A stretch of DNA of 64,000 bases. Origin: Sterolibacterium denitrificans (GTDB taxonomy: Bacteria; Pseudomonadota; Gammaproteobacteria; Burkholderiales; Rhodocyclaceae). A program made the position numbers and the translations under genes. Below the pieces are notes generated by a model. It did not search any database. It had not been told where the DNA came from and worked only from the letters and a program-made list of their open reading frames with translations. Location of the stretch: the NCBI RefSeq assembly GCF_900174485.1, contig NZ_LT837803.1:1875305-1939304 (forward strand), given 5' to 3'. This document shows positions 50,194 to 61,417 of this stretch, in pieces (position 1 is the stretch's first letter; each line of letters starts with the position of its first letter).

Positions 50194-50967
50194 ATGAACA
50201 GAAAAACCAGCCATGCCGGCAGTCATCAGGAAAACCTGGCACAGGCGCTGGGCGTCATGGCAGCCGCCGCGCTGCTGACGGCCACGACCGGCGCACTCGC
50301 CCAGAACGAACCCACGCCAGGCGCGAGCGAGCCGCACGCCTACAATTGGCAACTGGAGCGCACCGAAGGGCCATGCAAAAGCTACAGCAGCGCGGTTGCC
50401 GGCAAGGAATACGTCGCAGCCAAGGCGGTTTGCGACGTCCCCGCCCGCATCGAGGTGGTCGGCACCATCCTCCACGACATCGCAGGCTTTCCGAGCTGGA
50501 TGGCCGATTGCAAGGAAACCAAGGTGTTGAAGGTAGAGGATGACGAGAAGGACACCATCGTCTTCTGGCTGCATCAGCATATTCCCATCCTGCGCGACCG
50601 CGACATGGTGTTGCGCTCGACGGTGACCGTCGACTACGCGAAGAATCTCAACCTGATCGAGGCGCGTTCGACGGAAGACATCCAGTATGACTCCGGCAAG
50701 AAACTTTTCCGCATGCCCTCCTTCTACGCGCAATACCGCCTGGAGTGGATCGACCGCGAGCATACGCGCGTAACCTACCTGATCGATCCGGACCTCGGCC
50801 CGGGCCTGCCGACCGGTATTTCCAACATGAACATCCGCAAGATTCCGCTGCGCAGCATGCAGGGAATGATCAAGGTCGCCGCAGACAAGAAATATGTCGA
50901 AGCCGCCAAAACCAGCAAGTACGCGCGCTGGGTCGAGGAAGCGCTCAAGCAGGGCTTCCTCAAGTAA
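50194..50967 (+). CDS. Exported START-like lipid-binding protein
   Basis: The product is 257 residues. A signal region (ALGVMAAAALLTATTGALAQ) precedes a START/SRPBCC domain: 'WQLERTEGPCKSYSSAV', 'ILHDIAGFPSWMADCKETKVLK', 'LRDRDMVLRSTVTVD', 'YRLEWIDREHTRVTYLIDPDLGPGLPTG' and a long C-terminal helix. This fold holds a hydrophobic ligand in a deep cavity. AAGGAGGAG lies just before the ATG at 50194. Position between fadD and an OmpW-like gene suggests periplasmic handling of a lipid or sterol-like substrate; this is inference. Confidence 0.82.
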   Translation: MNRKTSHAGSHQENLAQALGVMAAAALLTATTGALAQNEPTPGASEPHAYNWQLERTEGPCKSYSSAVAGKEYVAAKAVCDVPARIEVVGTILHDIAGFPSWMADCKETKVLKVEDDEKDTIVFWLHQHIPILRDRDMVLRSTVTVDYAKNLNLIEARSTEDIQYDSGKKLFRMPSFYAQYRLEWIDREHTRVTYLIDPDLGPGLPTGISNMNIRKIPLRSMQGMIKVAADKKYVEAAKTSKYARWVEEALKQGFLK

Positions 50968-51014
50968 GCTGGCAAACAAAAGCAAAATAAACAACGGATA
51001 GTCTGGAGGAGCAG

Positions 51015-51881
51015 ATGAAGAAATCGATCTACCGCATTGCAGTTACCCCGCTGTTGCTGGCCGGAACATGGGCAGGACTTGGCGCCGCCAGTCCGGCCCA
51101 TGCCGCCCCCGGCGACCTGGTCATGACCATGGGCTTCGTCAGCATCAACAACTCGCGCAGTTCCAGTACGCCGCAGCACAACCAGCTCGACCCCAACACG
51201 CTCGGCCCGAAACTGGGGCTCGTGCCGACCAGTTTCAGCTCGCCGGGCACCGAACAGACCGTCGGCAACGCACTCAAGCCGATCCTGACGCTGAGCTATT
51301 TCATGACCGATCACATCGCCATCACGGCGGTGGGCGGCGTGCCGCCGGTACTCGATGTGACCGGGCATGGCTCGGTGACCACGCCCGGGCTGCTCAGTGG
51401 GGTGGTTCCCCCTGTGGAAATGGGCAAGCCGGCGAACAACCCGGTGGCGACGGCCCGGCACTGGTTTCCTTCGGTGATGGTGCAGTACCACTTCGGTGAA
51501 AAAGACGACGCCTGGCATCCCTTCGTCGGCGTGGGCCTGGGCTACAGCTTCTTCACCAATGTCAAGCTGGGCGCGAATTTCGACAACAATCTGAAGCTGG
51601 CCGGTGGGTTCATCGCGGATCCCTTGAACGCCATCGTTGGCAAGGCTCAGGTTTCGACCGAAGCCAAGGCCTCCGGCCGCATCCGCCCCCTGTTCAATGC
51701 CGGCGTGAGCTACATGCTCGACGACAAATGGTCCCTGGGCGCATCGGTTTCCTATGTGCCGATCAAGACGGTCGCCACCATCCGCGTCCGCGACAAGACC
51801 GGCAATGTTGTGCTGACCAGCAAGGCCAATCTCGATATTCCAACCGTGGCGACTTCGGCAACGGTGGGCTATCACTTCTAA
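51015..51881 (+). CDS. OmpW-family outer-membrane protein
   Basis: The product is 288 residues. A signal peptide ends near AHAAPGD. The mature chain has OmpW traits: GDLVMTMGFVSI at the start, LSYFMTDHIAITAVGG, HPFVGVGLGYSFFTNVKLG and a final TSATVGYHF strand with terminal Phe. OmpW forms a small barrel with a lateral opening for hydrophobic compounds and is often found next to hydrocarbon or lipid catabolism genes. It ends at a strong terminator. Confidence 0.9.
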   Translation: MKKSIYRIAVTPLLLAGTWAGLGAASPAHAAPGDLVMTMGFVSINNSRSSSTPQHNQLDPNTLGPKLGLVPTSFSSPGTEQTVGNALKPILTLSYFMTDHIAITAVGGVPPVLDVTGHGSVTTPGLLSGVVPPVEMGKPANNPVATARHWFPSVMVQYHFGEKDDAWHPFVGVGLGYSFFTNVKLGANFDNNLKLAGGFIADPLNAIVGKAQVSTEAKASGRIRPLFNAGVSYMLDDKWSLGASVSYVPIKTVATIRVRDKTGNVVLTSKANLDIPTVATSATVGYHF

Positions 51882-51903
51882 CGACTTCCGCGCCCCCTCT
51901 CCG

Positions 51904-51949
51904 CCGCCTCTTTCGTCAGCCATCGGGCGAAAAGAGGCGGTTGTTTTTT
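51904..51949 (+). terminator. Terminator after the OmpW gene
   Basis: CCGCCTCTTTCG (51904-51915) pairs with CGAAAAGAGGCGG (51928-51940), with one bulge, followed by TTGTTTTTT. It closes the plus-strand lipid cluster. Confidence 0.85.
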
Positions 51950-51987
51950 GCACGTCGCAATCCTCTATTCGCTATCCCGTTATTCCG

Positions 51988-55484
<3,497 letters not shown>

Positions 55485-55549
55485 TCATAAAACATTTATA
55501 CTCGCCGCCGTGGCAAATAATAACGACAGCGTGACGGGAGGAAAGCTCA

Positions 55550-57196
55550 GTGCAATACGACTATGACTACGTCGTGATCGGCTCGGGTTTTGGCGGCAGC
55601 GTTTCAGCTCTGCGCCTGGCCGAAAAAGGCTACAAGGTTGCGGTGATGGAAATGGGCAAGCGCTGGTCGCCCGAGACCCTGCCCGAGACCAACTGGTCGC
55701 TGAACAAGTGGCTGTGGATTCCGCAGATCGGCCTGCGCGGGTTCTTCAACATTTCGCTGTTCAAGCATGTCATCGTCCTGCACGGCAATGCCGTCGGCGG
55801 CGGCTCGATCACCTATGCCAACGTTCTTCTTGTGCCGCCCGAGCACATCTGGAACCAGGGCAGTTGGGCCGGCCTCAACGACTGGACCCAGGTGATGCCG
55901 CAGCACTACGCCACCGCGCAGCGCATGCTCGGCGTGACCACCAACCGGCTGTTCGGCCCGGCCGACCATCGCCTGCGCGAGATGGCCAAAACCATCGGCG
56001 TCGAGCACACTTTCTACCCGACCGAGGTCGGCGTCTATTTCGGCCGCGAAGGCGATGCGCCCGGCACGACGCGCGCCGATCCGTATTTCGACGGCAAGGG
56101 GCCGGAGCGCTCGACCTGCATCGGTTGCGGCGCCTGCATGGTCGGTTGCCGCTATAACGCCAAGAATACCCTCGACAAGAACTATCTTTACCTGGCCGAA
56201 AAACTCGGTGTCCGGGTCCATGAAGAAACCCGCGTCGTCGACGTCAAGCCACTTGCTGGCAAGGCCGACGGCGCCGATGGCTACGAGATCGCCACCGTTT
56301 CGTCCAGGTTCGGCGTGCTGCGCGGCAAGTCGCGCGTGACCTGTCGCGGCGTGGTGTTCTCGGCCTCCTCGCTGGGTACCCAGCACCTGCTGTTCAAGCT
56401 GAAGCAGTGCGGCTCGCTGCCGAACATCTCCGCTGCCCTCGGCAGGAACGTGCGCACCAACGCCGAATCGTTGATCGGCGTGCGTTTCCCGGGCAGCAGG
56501 GAAGATCTCTCGGAAGGCGTGGCGATAGGCTCGGGCATCTACATCGACAAGGACACCCACATCGAGACCACGCGCTACCCCGCCGGTTCGGATGCCATGG
56601 GCATCCTCAGCACGCTGATGGCCACCGGCTGGCCGAACGTGCCGTTGCTACGGCCGCTGGCCTGGCTGGGCATGCTGTTCAAGCTGATGCTGACGCAGCC
56701 GATCACCACCCTGCGCATGCTCTGGCCGGTCGGCTACGCCCGCGAGACCATGATCTTTCTTTGCATGCAAACGCTCGAGGGGCACATCGACCTGGAGTTC
56801 AAGCGGCCGTGGTACTGGCCCTTCAACAGGATGATGGTCAGCAAGGGCGAACGCATCCCCGCCTGCATCCCGGAAGCCAACGCGTTCGCCAAGAAGGCGG
56901 CCGCGGCGACGGGCGGCGTGCCGGCGAACTTCGTGCCCGAGGTCTTCCTCAACGTACCGGCGACCGCCCACTGCATGGGTGGCGCGGCAATCGCCGGCAC
57001 GCCGCGGGAAGGGGTCTGCGACGGCAAGAATCGCGTGTGGGGCTATCGCAACATGTACATCTGCGATGGCTCGATGCTCGGCGCCAATCTGGGCGTCAAT
57101 CCCAGCCTGACCATCACGGCAGTCACCGAACATGCGATGAGCCACATCCCGGCCGCGTCCGAACAGCGTTGGGATGCCATCGGCGGCATGAACTGA
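55550..57196 (+). CDS. GMC-family oxidoreductase (ChoD-like)
   Basis: The product is 548 residues. FAD binding: YDYVVIGSGFGGSVSALRLAE. A Cys-rich segment CIGCGACMVGCRYNAKNTLDKNYLYLAE resembles mycobacterial ChoD-type 'cholesterol oxidase' proteins. The C-terminal block HCMGGAAIAGTPREG and NLGVNPSLTITAV carries the catalytic region. It begins with GTG at 55550 behind GGGAGG at 55537-55542, and no suitable ATG exists. ChoD-like proteins are not proven sterol oxidases. The setting among lipid genes makes a hydroxylated lipid or sterol substrate reasonable but unproved. Confidence 0.88.
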   Translation: MQYDYDYVVIGSGFGGSVSALRLAEKGYKVAVMEMGKRWSPETLPETNWSLNKWLWIPQIGLRGFFNISLFKHVIVLHGNAVGGGSITYANVLLVPPEHIWNQGSWAGLNDWTQVMPQHYATAQRMLGVTTNRLFGPADHRLREMAKTIGVEHTFYPTEVGVYFGREGDAPGTTRADPYFDGKGPERSTCIGCGACMVGCRYNAKNTLDKNYLYLAEKLGVRVHEETRVVDVKPLAGKADGADGYEIATVSSRFGVLRGKSRVTCRGVVFSASSLGTQHLLFKLKQCGSLPNISAALGRNVRTNAESLIGVRFPGSREDLSEGVAIGSGIYIDKDTHIETTRYPAGSDAMGILSTLMATGWPNVPLLRPLAWLGMLFKLMLTQPITTLRMLWPVGYARETMIFLCMQTLEGHIDLEFKRPWYWPFNRMMVSKGERIPACIPEANAFAKKAAAATGGVPANFVPEVFLNVPATAHCMGGAAIAGTPREGVCDGKNRVWGYRNMYICDGSMLGANLGVNPSLTITAVTEHAMSHIPAASEQRWDAIGGMN

Positions 57197-57257
57197 AAAC
57201 TGAAGCCGGTTTTCCGGAAAACCTGCTCCGGCCTCAACCTCAACCACCTCAACCACC

Positions 57258-58361
57258 TCAACCCGTCTCGACGCGATTGCGCCCGTTTTCCTTGGCCCGG
57301 TAGAGTGCCTCGTCGGCGCGGGCGATGGTGCTGGTCAGCGCCTCGCTGCGCCGATATTCCGTAATGCCCAGCGAAGCGGTTATCCGCGTACCGGCGGGCA
57401 ACTCCGACGGCCGCAACAGTTCGATGCTCGCGCGCAGGCGCTCGGCGCAACGCTGGGTGTTTTCCATCCCGCTCTCACCCCCTGTTTGGCCGATGCACAG
57501 GATGAACTCCTCGCCACCGAAGCGCCCGCTGAAATCGCCGGCCCGCAGGCTCAATCCGATGGTTTCGCCGACGCGGTGGATCACCGCATCGCCCGCCTGA
57601 TGGCCATGGGTGTCATTGATGCGCTTGAAGTGATCGATATCCAGCATGATCAGACCGAAACACTGGCCGCTGCGGTCGGCGCGCGATTTCTCGGCCGACA
57701 GCATCTCCATGAAGTGACGACGGTTGTACAGGCCCGTCAGCTCATCGTGGATGGCCATGTCGCGGATGACTTCCATGGCGCGCTGCAACTCGTCGTAGCT
57801 GTTGCGCAGCTTGCTGCGCAATGAGCCGATATAGCCGCCCAGCACGGCGAAGAACGGCAACAGGCAGGCCAGGGCGATCCATTGCAGCACGTCTTCGCCG
57901 ATGCTGATGCGCCCGGGATGATCGATGTGCAGCCGGTAGATGACGAAAGCGTAGGATGCCAGCACGAACACCGCCAACGCCACGAACTGCCGCGTGCTGA
58001 GCGTGAAGATGCCGAACATGAAGACCACCAGGTAGATGATCAGGAACAGCCCGCTCACCTGTGGGGCGTTGTAGATCAGAAACATGATCACCAGCGTCGC
58101 GACGACCATCTGGATCAATGTCAGGCTCGGGTCGGCCATGCGCCGGTTCAAACCGCTGCGCAGCCAGAGATAGAAAAAGCCGAACACGCCTGCCACGGTC
58201 AACATGCCCACATCGATCACCCACCTGTCCAGGTAACCGGCCACATAGGTGATGTAGACCAGCAGATAGGACAGCAGATAAGCGACCATCGACATCAGAA
58301 AGCGACGGATCCGCAGCGCCTGATACTTGTCGTCGGAGAAGATCAGCGTCTTGAGCAACAT
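57258..58361 (-). CDS. Membrane-bound GGDEF diguanylate cyclase
   Basis: The product is 367 residues. The N-terminal 200 residues hold about six membrane helices with no recognised sensory domain. The C-terminal GGDEF domain has the active GRFGGEEFILC signature, and an inhibitory I-site RAGD sits five residues before it. It should synthesise cyclic di-GMP with product inhibition. DELTGLYNRRHFME is the usual domain start. It is convergent with the GMC oxidoreductase gene. A link to the surface adhesins in this window is possible but not shown. Confidence 0.93.
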   Translation of the reverse strand: MLLKTLIFSDDKYQALRIRRFLMSMVAYLLSYLLVYITYVAGYLDRWVIDVGMLTVAGVFGFFYLWLRSGLNRRMADPSLTLIQMVVATLVIMFLIYNAPQVSGLFLIIYLVVFMFGIFTLSTRQFVALAVFVLASYAFVIYRLHIDHPGRISIGEDVLQWIALACLLPFFAVLGGYIGSLRSKLRNSYDELQRAMEVIRDMAIHDELTGLYNRRHFMEMLSAEKSRADRSGQCFGLIMLDIDHFKRINDTHGHQAGDAVIHRVGETIGLSLRAGDFSGRFGGEEFILCIGQTGGESGMENTQRCAERLRASIELLRPSELPAGTRITASLGITEYRRSEALTSTIARADEALYRAKENGRNRVETG

Positions 58362-58570
58362 GATGGCGAATGACTGACATTCCGGGGGGCGAGGTGAGCA
58401 ACGGAGGCAGCGATTCCTTCAGGCATACCTTCGCAGCATAGGAAGTCTAGCATCGGCGATGCAGCCACGGAATCGAAAAATGCATGAAAATTCAACAGGA
58501 TTGCGTTTTAAACGGTAAATACTTCTCGCCGCCCGCTGCTCGGCGCCATGCACTTCTTCCCGCATCTCCG

Positions 58571-58650
58571 GCTGCCGCGACATGCGCATCTGCGATGGCT
58601 CCATGCCCGGCCTCGGCCCAGCCCCAGCCCGAGCATCACGGCGATCGGTC
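58571..58650 (+). pseudogene. Decayed fragment of a GMC oxidoreductase C-terminus
   Basis: Within the 359-base gap 58362-58720, bases 58571-58650 closely resemble the end of the GMC gene (57041-57125): GCGACATGCGCATCTGCGAT here against GCAACATGTACATCTGCGAT there, followed by GGCTCCATG and later AGCATCACGGCGAT. Small deletions break the frame. The element GCGTTTTAAAC at 58503-58513 also occurs at 55422-55432, upstream of the intact gene. This suggests an old duplication that decayed. The rest of the gap shows no gene. Confidence 0.65.
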
Positions 58651-58720
58651 AATCTTTTTGGCTGCTTTGCCTGCGCCGTTTTTTCGCAACGCCTCCTGGC
58701 TCAGGGCTCAGGGTTCCGGG

Positions 58721-60529
58721 CTACACCCACTGTGAAATGATTTCGCCCCAGGCATCAGGCGCGTGGTTGCACATGCGCCCGCCGCTTGCCTGCAGCAGCT
58801 TCAGCCAGGCCTCGGGCAGTTCCGTGGCGAGATGCACCGCTTCGCAGCGGCTCAAGGGCAAGCCGTGGCGCTGAATCTCGCGATCGCTGGCAACGATCAA
58901 GGCACGCGACAGCCTGCGATGGCTGAACAGCACCTCGACGCCGGCCCATGGTGTTGTCGCCGTTGTCACCGTTGCCGCATCGATGCGCAGATTCACATTG
59001 GCGATGCCCGCATGAGCGGCAGAGGCCCAGCCGCTATCGGACATCCAGGCGCGGGAACGCAATGCCGCCAGGCTGGCCTCAAGCCTGTCCGCATGCACGA
59101 TCAGCAGCTCCGCCGCAATCCGGCCGGGCGTCGCGCCCAGCGCCAGCTCTCCCGCCCGCTCGATGGGCCAGCCGGCGGCAACGAGGGCAGACAAACCCGG
59201 CGTCATGTTGATCTCGATGAACTGGCCACCGTCGTCAGCCGGGCTGCGATCGATTTGCATGCACAGATAATCGGCGCCCATCATGCCTATACCCAACGTC
59301 TGCGCAAGCGTCTCCGCCATGACGCGGATCTCGGGATGGAGCTGCGCAGTCACGTCGATGCAGCTTCCTCCGGTCGATAGGTTCGCATTGCTGCGCACCG
59401 CGATCGTTCGCCCGGCTTCGAGTACGGCATCGCCGCGCAGTCCCTGGCCATCGAGATGCAACAATGCGCTGGGATCCAGCACGACGGGAGAATGAAAATT
59501 GCTGCGCAGCAAACTGCGCGGATCGCAGCCGGCGTTCTTTTGCGCCACCAGTTCCCGCACCGTGTGTCGACCGTCGCCCGTGATGCTGGGCGGCACACGG
59601 CGGATGGCGGCGACGAGACGTCCATCGACCACCATCAAGCGGTGATCGTCGCCAGCCACGTGCGCCTCCACCATCACGGGCGCAGAACTCTCGGCGCGCG
59701 CGAGCGCAAACCCCCTGCGCACGGCGTCGAAATCGAGCAATCCCGCGCTCACGCCCTTGCCGCGGCCACGATCCAGCGGCTTGGTCACACAGGGATAGCC
59801 CACCGCCTTCACCGCGTCTGCAAGCTCCGATTCCTGCGCCACCAGCCGGAAGGCCGGCGTCGGCAGACCCAGTTCGCGCAGCACGATCTTGGTTCCCGCC
59901 TTGGAGTTGGCGATGCGCGAACCGAAATGGCCATCCGCACAGGACGCCGATTCGAACAGCACCCGGCTGCGCTCGCCCTGCCCGAAGCGCCAGTGCCGCT
60001 CCAGACCCCAGGCAGGCGCCCAGGGAATATCGCGCTGGCGTGCCGCCTGCATCACGATGCCCGCCTGGTAGTCCGGATGCCGTTGCCGGCAGATCTGCCA
60101 GATCTGCGTCAGTTCCTCGGCATGGGAAGCCGCCGGCGCCGGGTCCTGGCGCGCAAGCGCCGCCAGCCAGCGGGCAGCAAGGCTCAACATCTTCAGACTG
60201 ATCTGCGGATCATGGAAACCCAGCCAGACGAGCGTCTGCGCGCTGGCGGCAGCGTGCATGCAGCCATGGGCCTGCAGATTCCCGCGCACGAAAGTCAGCG
60301 CCTGCAGCGACCAGTCCGCCAGAAAGCTGCCGATCCGCTGCCTCGAAGCCTGGCTCTGCTCGCCCGGGCCGGGCCGATACCAATCGGCGGTATCGGCCTG
60401 CAGGATGCCCATGGCGGCATGCACCGCCTCCAGACGGGCATCGGCGATGTCCAGACCGACCACGACCACCGGGTCGGTGGCGTAGGGATTGGCGCCATGG
60501 AAAATCGACTGGAGATGCAGGGCGATCAC
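58721..60529 (-). CDS. Cyanophycin-synthetase-like ATP-grasp ligase without Mur-ligase domain
   Basis: The product is 602 residues. The central ATP-grasp resembles that of CphA: SRIANSKAGTKIVLRELGLPTP, VTKPLDRGRGKGV, RRVPPSITGDGRHTVRELVAQKN and the metal-binding end QFIEINMTPGL. The N-terminal 190 residues have CphA-like segments (HPDYQAGIVMQAARQRDIPW). The C-terminal 150 residues do not show a Mur-ligase P-loop. It should form an amide or peptide-type bond via an acylphosphate; substrates are unknown. It is the last gene of the minus-strand operon, 76 bases after the sulfotransferase gene. Confidence 0.82.
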   Translation of the reverse strand: MIALHLQSIFHGANPYATDPVVVVGLDIADARLEAVHAAMGILQADTADWYRPGPGEQSQASRQRIGSFLADWSLQALTFVRGNLQAHGCMHAAASAQTLVWLGFHDPQISLKMLSLAARWLAALARQDPAPAASHAEELTQIWQICRQRHPDYQAGIVMQAARQRDIPWAPAWGLERHWRFGQGERSRVLFESASCADGHFGSRIANSKAGTKIVLRELGLPTPAFRLVAQESELADAVKAVGYPCVTKPLDRGRGKGVSAGLLDFDAVRRGFALARAESSAPVMVEAHVAGDDHRLMVVDGRLVAAIRRVPPSITGDGRHTVRELVAQKNAGCDPRSLLRSNFHSPVVLDPSALLHLDGQGLRGDAVLEAGRTIAVRSNANLSTGGSCIDVTAQLHPEIRVMAETLAQTLGIGMMGADYLCMQIDRSPADDGGQFIEINMTPGLSALVAAGWPIERAGELALGATPGRIAAELLIVHADRLEASLAALRSRAWMSDSGWASAAHAGIANVNLRIDAATVTTATTPWAGVEVLFSHRRLSRALIVASDREIQRHGLPLSRCEAVHLATELPEAWLKLLQASGGRMCNHAPDAWGEIISQWV

Positions 60530-60605
60530 GTATCGTTCTTTCTTCTTTCTGCTTTCGTTTCTTCAGTTTCCTGGCAGCGGGCAAGCCAGCGTCAAACCCG
60601 AGAGG

Positions 60606-61403
60606 TCACGAAGAGAGGTGGCAACCCAGATAATTCCTGAATTCACTGGCAAGCGCATCTTCCTCGGGACGTTGCTGGCGCAAGGCTTTCTTCGGGATCG
60701 GCAGTGTATAAGGAGTCGCCAGATAATCGATCACCTCTTGTGACTTGCCGTCCCAGTCCTTCATGAGATCTTCGTAATAAACGGTCAAGTATTCCTTCTG
60801 CCTGCGCTTGAAGTAATCCAGCCATCCCTGATCCTGGAGACTCACGCTATGCAGAAATCTTATGATATCCACAGGGTCAAAGGTGTTTTCGTCATGATGC
60901 CGAGCTCCTTCCCTGCCTTCATCGAGCGAGCTCCACAAGTTCGAGCGTGCAGCGCGATAGAGGGAAATCGCTTGTTCAATACGATTTCTTCGGCGCACGA
61001 ATACGATCTTGTCGTAGCAATCGAAAAATCCGTCCCTGAGGTCGGCTTTTCCCTGGAACAATCGATTGAAATGAGACCAGTGTATTTGCACACCGAAAAG
61101 GCCATTGCTGCTGGTGCGGTGTTTCTCCAGGAAGCTCAGTACACCGGATAAGGTATTGCCGCCATTCATCCGCTTTTGCAGCGCCTGAAAATAGCGCGGA
61201 TTGAAATATTCAAGAGGGTCGCCTGCACACCCGGTATCTGTGAGCATTTGTCCAAGAACGGTCGAGCCTACTCGCGGAGAAGTGCACAAGATATATCTTG
61301 TTTTGACTTGATGAGGCCCACCCTGAAAATCCCGGGCACTCGACAAATATTGATCGTACTTGTTCACTGCGTCCTTCACGTTGCTTTCCGGAATCAGGCC
61401 CAT
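60606..61403 (-). CDS. Stf0-type sulfotransferase
   Basis: The product is 265 residues. The PAPS 5'-phosphosulfate loop is YILCTSPRVGSTVLGQML (residues about 37-54), followed by the Stf0 features GDPLEYFNP, FGVQIHWSHF and the 3'-phosphate region FVRRRNRIEQAISLYRA. Stf0 sulfates trehalose in mycobacteria, and other members act on varied hydroxylated metabolites. It is encoded between two ATP-grasp proteins, 14 bases after the larger one, so it may sulfate their product. The acceptor is unknown. Confidence 0.88.
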   Translation of the reverse strand: MGLIPESNVKDAVNKYDQYLSSARDFQGGPHQVKTRYILCTSPRVGSTVLGQMLTDTGCAGDPLEYFNPRYFQALQKRMNGGNTLSGVLSFLEKHRTSSNGLFGVQIHWSHFNRLFQGKADLRDGFFDCYDKIVFVRRRNRIEQAISLYRAARSNLWSSLDEGREGARHHDENTFDPVDIIRFLHSVSLQDQGWLDYFKRRQKEYLTVYYEDLMKDWDGKSQEVIDYLATPYTLPIPKKALRQQRPEEDALASEFRNYLGCHLSS

Positions 61404-61417
61404 AAGATTTACTCCCT

